The notes below the pieces were generated by a model that worked only from the letters and a program-made list of their open reading frames with translations, searched no databases and was not told the DNA's origin. 64,000 nt of DNA, from assembly GCA_032207245.1 (NCBI GenBank), contig CM063503.1, positions 109,437,354 to 109,501,353 of the forward strand, in the 5' to 3' direction. Positions 12,994 through 24,674 of this stretch are shown one piece after another; position 1 is the stretch's first letter; each line of letters starts with the position of its first letter. The stretch comes from Pardosa pseudoannulata. Taxonomy: Eukaryota; Arthropoda; Arachnida; Araneae; Lycosidae. The translations under genes and the position numbers were made by a program.

Positions 12994-14491
12994 AGTATGA
13001 GAGTGGTTAACTGAAGTCTAAGAACTGTGAGCTATTATATTGTATTGAGACTTTAAAAAAATTAAATGGCCAATTTAATGGAAGAGCACTCACACACACA
13101 AATACACTCACATTTTTCTTGTGGGATGAGAAACATAAAAAAATTATTTTCTTAATTTTACGTTGAGATAGAAATACCCAGGTTTCAGTCACATTTCACC
13201 TTGCTAAAATTTAATGGTAACATTTCTAAAATTAATATTTGAAACAAATTACATTTAACATACATTTAAAATATCTTTTCTAAACCCTGTGCTTAAGTAA
13301 AGGTTCTGGTGTATTGTGGAAAAAAATTAAAAATTGTTTTAAACACAACACAGGACAAAAAAAAAATATACTTTTTTTTTCCCTTTGCCCCTGAAAGAAT
13401 TTACAGCGTGTTTTCTTTCCGTTTTAATTTCTTTTCTCGAAAAAAATGGGCATGTATGAAATGTATTTCTATTTGTCTCAAAAGTTTTGGATCTGACCTA
13501 GATACTTGGAGACTTTTTTCTTTTGTGATGTTATTACAAGCTAATATTAGTAAAAAAAAATATGTTTCCAAATTGTTTGTGCTTTGTTATTGTAGAAAAT
13601 AAGAGTATATGAGGGAACAAATCTAATCCCTAAACTTTATTCCAGAAAATTGGCTGTTCCGTTTAAAATCATCTATGTATCTATTGAGCTGCATTAGTTA
13701 GTAAAAATAATTTAATAATATATAAATTGGCTGTTAAGGAAATTTAGCACATTTCGAGATTTAAAATTTTCATTATATAATAGCCTTTTATTCTATGTTT
13801 CATGAAATAAAATATTTTAATTCCTTCAGAGTGAATTCTTTACAAGTTCTTTAATATATCTCCAACTTAACAAAAACTATTAAATTATGTCATTTAAAGT
13901 AGTATTTTCTAAAGTATTGTTAAATATATACACTGAAAGAAATAAAGTTGTATTTCATTTAAGTGCAAGATAACTTTAGAAATATGTATATTAGAAACGA
14001 AACGTTTAAAAGATATCAAAGTAACATAGCTGTTTTATCCTCTGCACCAAAGCCTAAAATATATTTAAGAATTAAAAACTATGGAGAAATTGAAATAATT
14101 TAAACAGTCTTTGTTATGATAAAAATAAATGCATACCTGGTATTATTATAAATCAGGTTCCCAGAATGAAAAAATATCTTTGATATAACGAATTATTTTC
14201 TTATATTTCAAAAGTTATTTTGAAGGTTAAGTATTAGTCCATTTCTTTCCCTTAGGGTGTATATTTTGTGTTTTATCAAAAATGCATTGTCTCGTATAAC
14301 AGGACTAAATATTTTTTGCACACATTGGGTGCGGGTACATTTCGAAGCGGAATTGTACCGGGATAGCGTTTTGCGCGTAAATTTAGTTATTCAGTTAAAC
14401 CTCAATAGATCGAAAATTATTTAATTTTTTAACCAACTTTTCGTATTTTATATTGAAATATATAAGCAAATATATAAATAGGAAAATAAAC

Positions 14492-14493
<2 letters not shown>
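12994..14493. other. AT-rich DNA, nothing supported
   Basis: No gene or repeat family recognised. The 97-codon plus-strand frame at 13309-13602 is phenylalanine- and lysine-rich and has no domain I know. Confidence 0.45.

Positions 14494-14549
<56 letters not shown>
14494..14549. repeat. (AT)n microsatellite
   Basis: About 56 bp of uninterrupted AT dinucleotides. Confidence 0.96.
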
Positions 14550-14553
<4 letters not shown>

Positions 14554-14773
14554 GGAAAGGATAAATAAAAAGTTAATTTTTAATTTAAATTGATTTTTTA
14601 AATCAACCTTCCCGTTCTGGGGTTCCTCATCGACTGATGTACAAACTAGTTTTTGTCTAAATTTTTCCAGAATTTATGTAGTAACCAAGAACATTCGGTT
14701 TCGTTTTCCTGTATATACCGTTATTTTTGTACCCACAAATAAACCTTGTTACTACCGGTACGGGTACTGTTAT

Positions 14774-14803
14774 GTACGGGTTAGTGTAACAACTAACCCG
14801 TAC
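14774..14803. repeat. Perfect 11-bp hairpin
   Basis: GTACGGGTTAG (14774-14784) and CTAACCCGTAC (14793-14803) are exact reverse complements around an 8-base loop. The GC content of the arms is high for this window. It lies in a 14700-14910 patch with several GTACGGG/CCCGTAC words. Confidence 0.9.
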
Positions 14804-14814
14804 TATTATGTTAT

Positions 14815-14906
14815 CCGCGCTCAAGTATCAGTCGACAGAAAATGTACTGGAACGTGTCCCGCGCTCAAGTATCAATCGTCAGAAAATGTACTAGTACATG
14901 TCCCGC
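14815..14906. repeat. Tandem duplication, 44-bp period
   Basis: Two adjacent units, each starting CCGCGCTCAAGTATCA (14815 and 14859), differ at only a few positions; a third partial start CCCGCA follows at 14902. No coding sense. Confidence 0.88.
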
Positions 14907-15261
14907 ATACAATTTGTTAAGTTAGATTCTTGATAAATATCTAGGTTAAATTTTATTCTTTATGTAACATAAGTTTTTATTTTTATTGAATCAAATATAA
15001 ACTGTTATAAGGAAGACTTTCTAAGTCGGAAATTACTACGCCCTTTAGGTAATAGTTAAAATACATACGGAATAGAGACATTCCAACTGAACATTTTCTG
15101 ACAAAAATTAAAACAAAAAATAATTACTTATATTTTAAATTTATGTAATGCAATTCTTTGTTAGAGATATATTTAAAAAATCATTAACTACTCAATCTGT
15201 ACTTAACGCATATATTAATTCCATTTATACATAAACAATTACCTATTTTAGTTTTGCTTTA

Positions 15262-16640
15262 ATTCCTTGTACAAAGTAAAGAAAGTATTGTACTCACGTT
15301 AAATTTCAGGGCTCATATTTGAACGAAAATATTTATTTTGACTATAACTGAAATAATTTTGACCATTTTAAGTGATACGTCTGTATGTACATAAAAGTAA
15401 ACTTTAATTATAAAACTTTATATTCATTCTTATTTTTACCCTTCTTGAACTGGTTACTAGTTTAATATTGACCTATGAATGTATCTCGCACAGCTGAAAA
15501 ACGATTATACGTAGAAGGTCAATATTTTTATGTAACACCGTTATAAGTCTAGTTGTGTATCTCCCATTTTGATGGCACTATGCCCACTTTACAACGAAAA
15601 ATAACGTATATAATGCTGTGGGACATAACTAAAAATGTAAATGCAATATAATGCAATTTTGTATTTAATACTTGTTTTAACACCTATTTATGCACCTTAC
15701 TTTTTTACTGCTATCTGCCCTCTGTGTAATGAAAAACCTCAAGATAACGTATATAATTAATATGGGACATAACTGATAAACGTCCTTAAAATTCTTAAAA
15801 TTAAAGTATATTAACTCTTTACAGCATAACTGAAAAAATAGCCTTAGAATGTTTTATGTGTTATATATTGGACTGCTATAACGTGTAGCTGTGCCTTTCC
15901 TCTACAGACTAAATTCTACATCATATATAACGAAAAATTTCAATTAAGGGTATATTGCTGCAGTAGAGCATAACTCTACTCGTTAAATGAAAATATGATG
16001 AAATTTCGTATTTAGGATTGCTTTTCATTTTAGTTTCTATCTGTTCTTCTAATTGCCATCTGCGTTCTATATAATAATAAAAAAATTTTTGAATTTAACG
16101 TATGTCACCTTGCAGAACTTCACTCAAAAACTATTAGTCGTAAAATGATGAAATTTTGTATTCAGAACTATTTTAACACGTAATTGTTCACCTTTCCTTT
16201 TTCCACCTCTTGAGTATGGCACAATATGTCCCTAGGAGATTTAGTGAAACTAAACTGAAGACCAACCAAACAATTAACCAACACTTCAGTTTTAACTCTA
16301 TATGCACTCTATATAATAAAAATTTCAACATAATGTATATGGAAGTTTTAGGGTGTAACTCTAAAACGGTTACCAATAAAATGTTGAAATTTTATAGACT
16401 GTTTAAAACATCAATATGTTCACCTGCATGTTTATTACAACTTTTACTCTATAAAACGAAAAATCGCAATAGAACTGCTATTAATTCTACCAATCTATCC
16501 AATAATGAAACTCAAAAATACAGTTCTATAAATATTATTAAGACAGTGGAAATAATGTTTAAAAACATTGTTATTTAAAAGTCAGTTAAAAAAAAATTAT
16601 CTATTATTTTGAGACAGTAATTGAATATTTAAAACTATTT
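15262..16640 (+). repeat. Diverged tandem array, about 145-155 bp period
   Basis: A recurring core of CATAACT or a near variant, followed by an AAAAACGATT-like stretch, an ATGATGAAATTTTGTATT-like stretch and a TGTTCACCT-like word, is found with anchors near 15491, 15624, 15768, 15825, 15969, 16123 and 16353. Spacings are about 133, 144, 57, 144, 154 and 230; the last drops to about 155 once the small LINE insert at 16213-16282 is removed. The entry motif AAAGTATTGTA near 15286 recurs at about 16661, suggesting a second copy of the larger repeat starts there. Open frames across it (for example 16210-16578) are fortuitous. Confidence 0.75.
16213..16282 (+). mobile_element. LINE 3' fragment, plus strand
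   Basis: TATGGCACAATATGTCCC (16215-16232) and the tail ACCAACCAAAC...AACCAAC (16260-16282) are the reverse complement of the 3' end seen at 37874 and 48647. Only about 70 bp is present. It interrupts the tandem array, and removing it restores the array's spacing. This is the only plus-strand member of the TTGG-tailed group in the window. Confidence 0.72.
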
Positions 16641-16649
16641 ATTTCCTGG

Positions 16650-18131
16650 TATAAAGAGAAGAAAGTATTGTAATCGCGAAAAATTTCAGTTTAGAAAGAA
16701 ATATTTGTAGCACATAAAGTTTCATTATAACAAGTATTAACGCTTCTGGTCGCTTGCAGAGGGCAGTACTTTAACTCTACTCAGACAACATGATACCATA
16801 TAATTTAATCAACTCACTTGGAATTCCTACTTGTTCACATTAGATTTTTTTTCTCAATATTTCATCGATACTTTCAATATCAAGTAAGTTTTTCCCTACA
16901 AGTGTTTTATCCATATTAATCCTGCTACCACGGCTGATATATAGAGATAATTACTAATTAATAACAGTATTTTCATTTCCAATTTTAGCTTCTTTCCCAT
17001 TAATACATTTCAATTAACATATAATACTTCCAAGAAAATGGATTACAATTATCAGAAATTTGTTTTGAGTCTACGGTATGTTTAACATATGGTGATTCGG
17101 TCACACAATTTATATTCTACGTTAAATATATTATGCTAACTTTTATCTTTTGCTCAATAAAATTTCTGTTTCTAAATTTCTTTAAACCAGCTTTAAGGTT
17201 AACTGGCACCCTTTTAAGGTGAGATAAAAACACAAGCAAAAGAAGAATCTTTCTTCTATCCTCTTCACCAACTGTTCCCGATTTTTCTGACACCAGCTGG
17301 TGGAAGAGGGATGGATGACTTCACTAGGAGACTAGCAATTTTACAGCATCGCTACCCTACCGAACAAGAGCTGAGGTTGATAGCCTGACATTTTCTACTT
17401 GATTCAAGGTCATCAGCGTATGCCTAATGGCGATGGTGAAAGAACGAATTATAATAGCAGCGATACATAAAGCCCCAATTGTATGTTAAATATTAATTCT
17501 AGTTCAGATTTAAGTTATGTATTTTATGTTTATAAGACTTATATCATTTGTTTAGTAGCAGAAATAAACATTATTTCTTACCTTCTGTTCTCAAGTTGAA
17601 GAAACACGATAATGATAGATTAAAAAGAAATCCAGAAAGTCAGGTACAATTAAATAACTTTTTAAGTATTCCAGTCTAGGGTGATATGTAATCTTCTATT
17701 TAATGTTTCAAGCCACCTCACAGCACTTGCTACAAATATTTGAAATAAAGTGTTCAAATCAATTGTCGGAAAATGTAGGAAACCATTAGGAAGATATTGG
17801 CTATGTACTGTATGTAGATATTGGCTAAATAAATGTGTTTAAATATATGCGGGGAAAGGGGTTGAAATTTCTCTAAAATTGTATTTACAAGGCATTGAGA
17901 GAAGCAATACTAAGTGTGTTAGAACATTTGGTAGTAAGAATAGACATGGGGAGGAACAAAGCTATTAATCTTTTGTCATTACTAAAGACTTAGCGCAAAA
18001 AGATAATGGAAACGTTCCAGAGAACAGAAGCCTTACAATTTTATCATTATTAAACTTTTCTCAAGTTGAGTCTTGTATGGAATTGTAGCACAACACTTAA
18101 ACTATCGTAAGATTCTCTCGTATTGGAAACC
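16650..18131. other. Start of a second array-type repeat, then unassigned DNA
   Basis: 16650-16710 resembles the entry segment of the array at 15267. The remainder, including a GC-richer patch at 17200-17450, has no recognisable gene. Confidence 0.4.
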
Positions 18132-18140
18132 GAAAAAGAC

Positions 18141-18310
18141 GGGTTTGGTTTGCTACTGTCTACTTTTTTGCAACACGACGGTAATGAGATCGTGACCAAC
18201 AGCTTTAAACTGAATGGCTTTATCAGGTACAGCTACAAACATTCATGCCAGAGTTGGACTCGAACCCATGAATTCCGGTAACAAATGCTAGCTATTCGGG
18301 CGTTGGGCAA
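18141..18310 (-). mobile_element. tRNA-derived SINE (family 1)
   Basis: The minus-strand copy has a GGGTTCGAGTCCAA-type B box (complement near 18253-18268), a body similar to the other copies, and a tail GGTTTGGTTT at 18142-18152. A 9-bp duplication, GAAAAAGAC, flanks it at 18132-18140 and 18311-18319. The A-box region near 18285-18300 is eroded, so promoter activity is doubtful. Confidence 0.8.
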
Positions 18311-18432
18311 GAAAAAGACAGACGTTCAAAACCAAACTTTTAGGCAGTACGTTCCAGGTGATTAAATTTCTATGAGTAGGGTTTTCAAAAGCAGGTTCTA
18401 TGATACAGCAGTAACTTCATATTGATTGAGAA

Positions 18433-18865
18433 TTGGTTGGTTGGTTTAATGTCTCAGAATCTAATAATCACAAAATGCATTTGATAGAATTTAAAAGTGA
18501 TCACAGTAAAACTAATATAAAAAAAAGTTGAATACTTGTTAAAAAAGTACAATAGACCAGAATAAAAGTTTAAATCCCACATATAAACAACAGTTTTACA
18601 ACAAAGCGTAATGTGAAAAATGAAGTTAAAAGGAACAATTATATATCATAGTAAAACCCAAATATAGCAGGATGTGGGGCATCACCCAAAATGTAATATA
18701 AAGTAGAACTATTAAAGAGAATTTCTTAAAACCGAATAAAATGAAGACAAGAGGTTAAAAGAATGATGGACGGTGAGCTGACTATTTCAACGTGGGCAGC
18801 GGGGAGGAGGTTCTCCCAATAGCAAGCGGATGTGGATTAGCCCAGTGTGACTACTAACATGAAGG
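18433..18865 (-). mobile_element. 5'-truncated LINE copy with (TTGG)n tail
   Basis: The tail TTGGTTGGTTGG starts at 18433; the following 3' untranslated block and A-rich stretch align by eye with 12025 and 59586. The upper end reaches the coding C-terminus (GGTGAGCTGACTATTTCAAC near 18773, and CCAATAGCAAGCGGATGTGG). The corresponding protein frame is broken. No clear target-site duplication was found. Confidence 0.75.
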
Positions 18866-20200
18866 CTCGATGTGTTCAATTGTGCGTATTTAATTTTAGA
18901 CCTGTACTTAGAATATATTTCTTGTCTATCTATATCTATCTATCTATTCATAGTACCAATAGTACCAATTATAAATAAAAAGCGTTAAGCAGCATTTTAC
19001 CTTTGTTATTGTAGTATGGCGAATTAAAACTTGAATATGACGATTATTATTTGAAAAAACGAGATTAAGTAAATAATATTAAAGTAATCTACTATAAAAA
19101 GAAGGAAATAAACTGGTGTAAAATTAAACAACACTTGCTATATTGAATTTACATTTAATTCTACATATGACAAACAATACTGGTTAAAAAAGTTTGGAAT
19201 ACATTTGAATGATATACAATTTCTTATATGATCAAACAGTAACAGGAAATTTTAAATTCATTTAATCAGAATCGAAAGAAATTCAGAACTTTCACTTGCG
19301 AATTCAGGAAATGAGCCAATTTAAATGTATTTTCTCTTTTAAATCGCTTTCAATCATATTAGAAAGTTTTCCGAGTTCAACAGTTTTTTGCAGTAGAGTC
19401 TCATTAATTCCAATTTTTTTTCTTTTTGACTGGAGTCAAAATTGGCGTTTTTGTTTCTAACGCTCTTGTATATCGATTCGTATCCTAATTTCTTTTAGAA
19501 AAGGGAAGGCATACCTTGTTTGCTTAGTTTAAAGTTAGCGACGCTCGTTTTTGTTTGAAATCAGACGCTTTATAATATATCATAAATAATTTATGAATAT
19601 CAGAAAGCTCAAATTCCGGCTTTTATGGAAAAAGTTAAAAATTGCTATATATTTTGACACAGAATATGAATGTTAGAGTATAATCAATTTTAATTTGTAA
19701 TATTTTGGTTTTGTGTCAAATAAGTATATTTAATATGTAGAATAATACATAGAACATATAGAATTTTCAACCGTTAGAATAGAGTTTAAACAAACATTTC
19801 AATATCAGGCTTCTTACCTAGGTCGAAAGTAGGTTCATTTCAGGCTGCCGAGTAATTGTTTTTATAGTTGTTTAAATGCAGTTTAAGGAGTCACTAACCT
19901 TCTAAGGGTAATTGGTAATATATACATACGTATATTGCAGCGTCTTCAGCTAAGTGATGTTGCAAGGGCAATCGAGGCCTTTTTATAGAGCAGTTCATTA
20001 TTACAACAATTCTGAACTAAATATTTCATTCATAGGACATTAACAAACGATGATGAGTATTTACAATCTTATTATGAAAATACTGCAAGATGAAAATACC
20101 TTTGCAAAACAAGCAGTGGTCCAAGAGTTCTGTGCTGCAGAGAGTCTACTCAAGTAACACTCTTGAGTTATGTTGTTAGCTTCAGAAACTGTTTTTTAAA
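18866..20200. other. AT-rich DNA with a (TATC)n tract
   Basis: Short TATC tetranucleotide array at about 18924-18948, directly followed by a doubled AGTACCAAT word at 18951-18970. Otherwise nothing recognised. Confidence 0.45.
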
Positions 20201-20560
20201 ACTAAATCCACCGGAACGGCCTCGTTCGATATAAAGCAAACAGAAAAATTGCTGGAAATCGGTGATTGTCGATTCTTCATCGGGAATTATTCACTTCTCC
20301 AAACCTACACCGCTACGGCTAGCTATGCATAAAGCGATTTTACGCAGTAGGGCAAATTCTCAAATTATGACAATTCTGGGTTTAGTTTCAAACGGAAGGG
20401 CAGTTTATTGTTTGTCTATTGGCTGTTGTAAGCATGAAGGAAAGGGCATTATAGTAGTTTGTGACTTTGCGACAAATTGGCTTATTGTGAAAGGAGGGGG
20501 AAGGGGACTTACTCAAACAAAACATATTTCTTTTTTTTTAATAGGGTTCTACTTTTAATA
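20201..20560. other. Unassigned GC-richer segment with a 98-codon frame
   Basis: A plus-strand frame (20262-20558) stays open for 98 codons through sequence that is less AT-rich than its surroundings and contains several CpGs, but I recognise no domain and see no splice signals. On the minus strand the same segment holds two GCCAAT words (near 20423 and 20473 on the plus strand as ATTGGC), which could equally suggest a promoter. It could be an old transposon fragment, a regulatory segment or chance. Confidence 0.25.
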
Positions 20561-20664
20561 CGTATATACATGCAATTATAAAATTCCAAAATAAATTTTT
20601 CTTAAATATGGTGACAAATTCTCCTTTGATTTAGAATCTTAGCCCCGTTGGATTCCTTTTCCCC

Positions 20665-20940
20665 ACGCATTGTGACGCAATACAACTTTTAGAATAAAAT
20701 AGAAGCAATTAAAGTGATTGGTTACCGGAATGACATCATTCCTGGAACCCTACCCCTTCCAGTAGTTAATAAGAAGGCCTAACACACATACTTCTAAGCT
20801 TTTCCTTTGAGAACGCGATGTAATTTATCGTCAAATATTTTATGTTTTGTGTTCTTTTTCTCTACGGGGATTTGTGTGTTATCAGGTGTTCTAAATAAAA
20901 GATGTTTTTGTAAGTCTGAATTAATATACTCGGCTACTAC
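20665..20940 (+). mobile_element. Possible solo LTR (weak)
   Basis: The segment starts TGTGACGCAATAC, has a polyadenylation-like AATAAA near 20895-20900 followed by a T-rich stretch, and ends ...TACTACA, so it has the TG...CA outline of a retrotransposon LTR. No second LTR, primer-binding site or target-site duplication was found. Chance resemblance is possible. Confidence 0.25.
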
Positions 20941-20997
20941 AATAATAATTATGATGATACAATGACGACTAAAGTATTTTAAATTATGTGGAAGCGT

Positions 20998-21105
20998 TCG
21001 TTCGTCCCTCCGTCGGTTCGTTCGTTCGTTCGTAATTCTTCACGGGATTCGAATCCGCTTACTGCTGTACCAAGTAGAAACGTCCAACCTATTCGGTCCT
21101 TGCTT
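20998..21105 (-). mobile_element. tRNA-like sequence with a (TTCG)n tail
   Basis: On the minus strand a B-box-like GGATTCGAATCCCG (complement at 21045-21058) is followed, after a short AAGAATTA spacer, by CGAA repeats (the TTCG array at 20998-21034). The A-box side (21070-21100) is weak. This looks like the 3' part of a second kind of tRNA-derived SINE with a different tail, or a tRNA pseudogene beside a microsatellite. Confidence 0.45.
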
Positions 21106-21943
21106 GCCCCTCCCCCTTTGTTTTAGAAAAGTTTAGTATTAATAGTGATATCCTAAGATAAAGTTTCCTACAGTAATATCACCTTAAAAAGTTATTTTTA
21201 TTACAATTTTTTAATCGGTTATACACTATTAGATAATTCATAACTTAATACTGAAGAGAAATTTTAACATCTCATTGCAGGGGTAGAATAGAAAAACTTA
21301 AGTTAAAAATTTGATATAGTCTAATGACATCTACTTTTACTCCCCTTCAAAAGAATAAAATATAAAATAATGCTCTGAAACGAAACATTTGTTCCTCTTG
21401 CAGGTTCAATTAGGATGTCTGATAGATTGTTACCTATGAGAAAATAGTTTATTGTACCTAGTTATTTTATTTGGTCTGGAATTTGAACATTAATAGATTT
21501 ATTATTTATATTTCCGCTTAAGAATAGAAATAGTGTTATTTTATTTATTGTCATAATTAGAAATAACATTTGTATTTTTCGACATTATATTGTCAAGTAG
21601 GGATTAATGTAGAATATAAGAACACACAGAAAGTAGAACTAATCTAACTCAACTCAAAAAGCAAATTAAAAATGCAAGCTCTGCATAACTTAGAATTCCC
21701 CGTGACTGAGAGATCTTCGCTTTTATACCAGCAGGGAAGGTTGCAGAAATCTGTCTAGGGAGGTTTTACTGCGCAACATAGAGAATTGTTGAATGTTCCA
21801 GAATACTTTACCAGATAAGTGCTCTGGTCTTTCCTTTATTATCTCCAGTAAACTAAAGAAAGTTCCAGAATCACCTGGACACGAAATAAAGTAAAACATA
21901 AATCAAGGAATTAAATGTATATTTCCACGGATTTTAAATCCTA

Positions 21944-22013
21944 CCATCGCTACCAGGATTCGAAATCATGACCTCTTGATTATGATTGTGATGACCATTT
22001 TGCTATGGAGTCT
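21944..22013 (-). pseudogene. tRNA-Met-like pseudogene
   Basis: The minus strand reads an A-box-like CATAGCAAAATGG, then an anticodon-arm-like CAATCATAATCAAGAGGTC with CAT in anticodon position, then a B-box-like ATGATTTCGAATCCTGG. This layout is close to tRNA-Met. The putative acceptor strands do not pair and the D arm is eroded, so it is a decayed tRNA gene or the head of a SINE, not a working tRNA. Confidence 0.45.
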
Positions 22014-23081
22014 CGAATGTTTCTTTTCAATGAGGAAATATACAATCTACAATCAAAGATTTTTAACCTTTTGAATATATTTTTTATTTACTCGAAGCTT
22101 AGATATAAAGTTTTAAAGACGACATAGAAATATTTAGAGGTTTTAATGTACATGGCAATTCCCTATCAGTATTACAAATCTTTAAATCTTGTTTTATAAC
22201 GGGTTCAAAGCTATTAAAAAACACATAGCAATGCAGGATCCAAAATATTTTTTCATTCTGTGGAAGACATTAAGAGGTCATGTTAAAATTGCGGACATAT
22301 CACAGTTTAAATACTCATCCCTTTTACTGTCTCAAACACAAAGTTATACCAAATTAAACTAACTGCAAATTGTAACTTGACACTAAATCTGTATAGTTAG
22401 GGTCATAAAACTGCAGATGGTGTTCTTAGAGCCATAATGTCAGCTTCTGATGTAATTATCTCTTTTTTTGTAACAAGATATATGGCAAGAGCGTTTAAGG
22501 TCACTGGTCAGGATGTACAACCAGCAAAGATGATGGACGAGGAATGTTCACTGCTGGAACTATAAATTCATTCGAAAATACCAAGGTCTTGAAGGAGTGT
22601 TTAAAGCAATTTAATCCAGTTCAATTGAATGTTGCTGGAAATTCTACAGGGTTCTGAAGCCTGTCAGACAGCAAAATCGGTAAGTAAAATTGAACTTCAT
22701 AATGAAGGATTTTGTTGCCTAATTTAAAAGTTTTTATCTTTAGAGTATTATCGGATATTGGAAATGTAAATTCCTCTAATTTTCCTTATTTAGTTTCAGC
22801 CTTATATGACACAATCTGTATTGAAGTTTTAGACTATCCTAATAATAATACGGGCCCGTATATCATTGAAAGTTCTTGACATATAATGGTTTCTGCTAAG
22901 AAGCCTGCTACTCTAATAAAATAGTAGGAATGCATTATTTGCGATAGGTATCAGAAAAACTTGACGGATTATATTGATAAGTAAATATCTGCTATGACAG
23001 GCCGCTGCAAGAATGTCGTTTCCGTTCGCACAGAACGGATTAATTATTGAAGTGATCTTCATGATTTTATACATATTTAAG
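22014..23081. other. Unassigned DNA
   Basis: A less AT-rich piece at 22480-22690 has a 27-codon run beginning MARAFKVTGQDVQPAK that stops, a second short run in another frame, and a good-looking splice donor (GGTAAGTA near 22679). I do not recognise it; it may be a worn transposon or pseudogene. Confidence 0.3.
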
Positions 23082-24031
23082 TACACAGTCCATTCATATT
23101 AATATGATTACAGCCTACTTTTGACGCCAACATTAAATAACCAAACGCAGATACCACGTATTATAAGCAAATTTGGTGAAGATGTAGGTATTCGGATTTC
23201 AATTCTTGCAGTCATATAGAAAGGAAGCAATTTTTTCCGACGTCCGGGAAGGCATTATTATTGGCTTTCGGGCCAAGGGTGGAAGCATTTCTGAAATGGC
23301 TAATTTTGTAAGCTGTTCGAAAGCTGACGTAGTAAAATCGAAGTTGGAAATGTAGTGCACCATGGGCCATATATGGCAGAGGTGAAAGATGGCTACGGAT
23401 ATGCATTCGGACGAATTTACTAGCAACCGTTGAACAAATGATTGCCGATATAACTTAAGGTCTCCCAATAATGTCTCCACGGCAACGATTCAGAGAACGT
23501 TACAGCGTATTAGCTTCCACAGCAGAAGCCTTATTAATGCACCTATGATATCTGATGCTCATCGGTCATGAAGACCTCTGGGTTTGCTCATTTTTGTGGA
23601 AAGCACGAGGAATCAATACAAATATGCATCTATCTTTGCCAACCATGTTCACCCCTACATATTTCCCTCGGGATAATGACATCTACCAGCAACACAGTGC
23701 GACGTGTCATAAACCTCGGAGTGTACTAGCGTAGTTCGAAGAAATCCAGGATGAGTTTAACTTACGTCCTTGACCAGCAAATTCCCTGAAGTTGAACTTA
23801 ATCGAGAATCTGTGGGATGATCTCAATCTGGTTATTTGAACCATGGATCCTGATTCACGTGCCCTATCTCAGTTAGCCACGGCACTGACATCGGCATGGT
23901 TCAACATCCCAGTGAACATCTTCAGAAACCAAACTAAAACTCTTCCTACACATCTCAGAGTGGTCTCTTCTGCGAAAGGTAATTATTTTAGATTTTGACA
24001 GGTGGTCCCAATAATGTGACTGGACTGTGTA
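23082..24031 (+). mobile_element. Tc1-like DNA transposon, inactive, with perfect 11-bp ends
   Basis: A 950-bp element with perfectly inverted ends: TACACAGTCCA at 23082-23092 and TGGACTGTGTA at 24021-24031, each including the TA target dinucleotide. Similarity continues inward imperfectly at the left end, while the right end reads GGTGGTCCCAATAATGTGAC before the terminal block. The interior carries a transposase pseudogene on the plus strand. It belongs to a different Tc1 lineage from the copy at 4110-5301, judged by both ends and protein. Confidence 0.88.
23238..23985 (+). pseudogene. Tc1-like transposase pseudogene, second lineage
   Basis: Fragments in several frames match a Tc1-type transposase. 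SDVREGIIIGFRAKGGSISE (about 23235-23295) is the N-terminal helix-turn-helix. YQQHSATCHK (about 23686-23715) is the segment that normally contains the second catalytic Asp as QQDNA; here the two residues after QQ read HS, so the Asp is lost. NLIENLWDDL (about 23794-23823) contains the last catalytic Glu. A run LATALTSAWFNIPVNIF-like (about 23874-23925) is the C-terminal region. There are many stops and frame changes. The minus-strand open frames at 23199-23480 and 23873-24118 are shadows of this gene. Confidence 0.85.
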
Positions 24032-24674
24032 TATGTAATATAACTGCATGTATACAAATTCAAATAGATAATTTATATTCCTACATAACTTTCTTCCATG
24101 TCTTCTTAAATAATGCATTTTGAGCTCATTTTTTCATTTTCTCAAGTAATAAAGTGTAAATAATTTATTAATCTGAATCTGGTTGAGATTAATCTTATAA
24201 GTATGTTTTACCACAAAAATAAACCGCGTTTCACAAAACCAAGCGCATAAAACACAGTATATGTACACTTTCCCAGTTTTTTTTGCAGAGGATGCGATAT
24301 TTTTTTCTCAGCTACTGTGTATATACAAGTAATATATCAAAATTGTTGGCACTAAAGAACTTGAAAAATTCTACCATTTTACGCTTTTTTTTAAATGTTC
24401 TCCGTCCCTCATATTAAAAGCAAGGACTTGATTCTCTCAGACTACTTTCCTTCAAAATTTTTAAATCTCTAGACTAAATTAATAATTCATATTTACGAGC
24501 TTAATCCTTTCATAATCCTGTTAATAATTATCACAAGGAAAACTGAAAATCACTACTATCTATATGCCATTGTAAAAACTTTATCCTCCATATTTACTCT
24601 GTTGTTCTTTCTGATGCCACTTAGTCAAACCAAGCACAATTGAGCCATATGATACTCGTATTTAAGCAAAGGGT

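Noticed and set aside
16210..16578. A 122-codon plus-strand gene
   Set aside because: It starts in a LINE stub and runs through units of a tandem repeat; no domain is present.
23199..23480. Minus-strand frames of 93 and 64 codons
   Set aside because: They are antisense to the Tc1-like transposase pseudogene and have no domain of their own.
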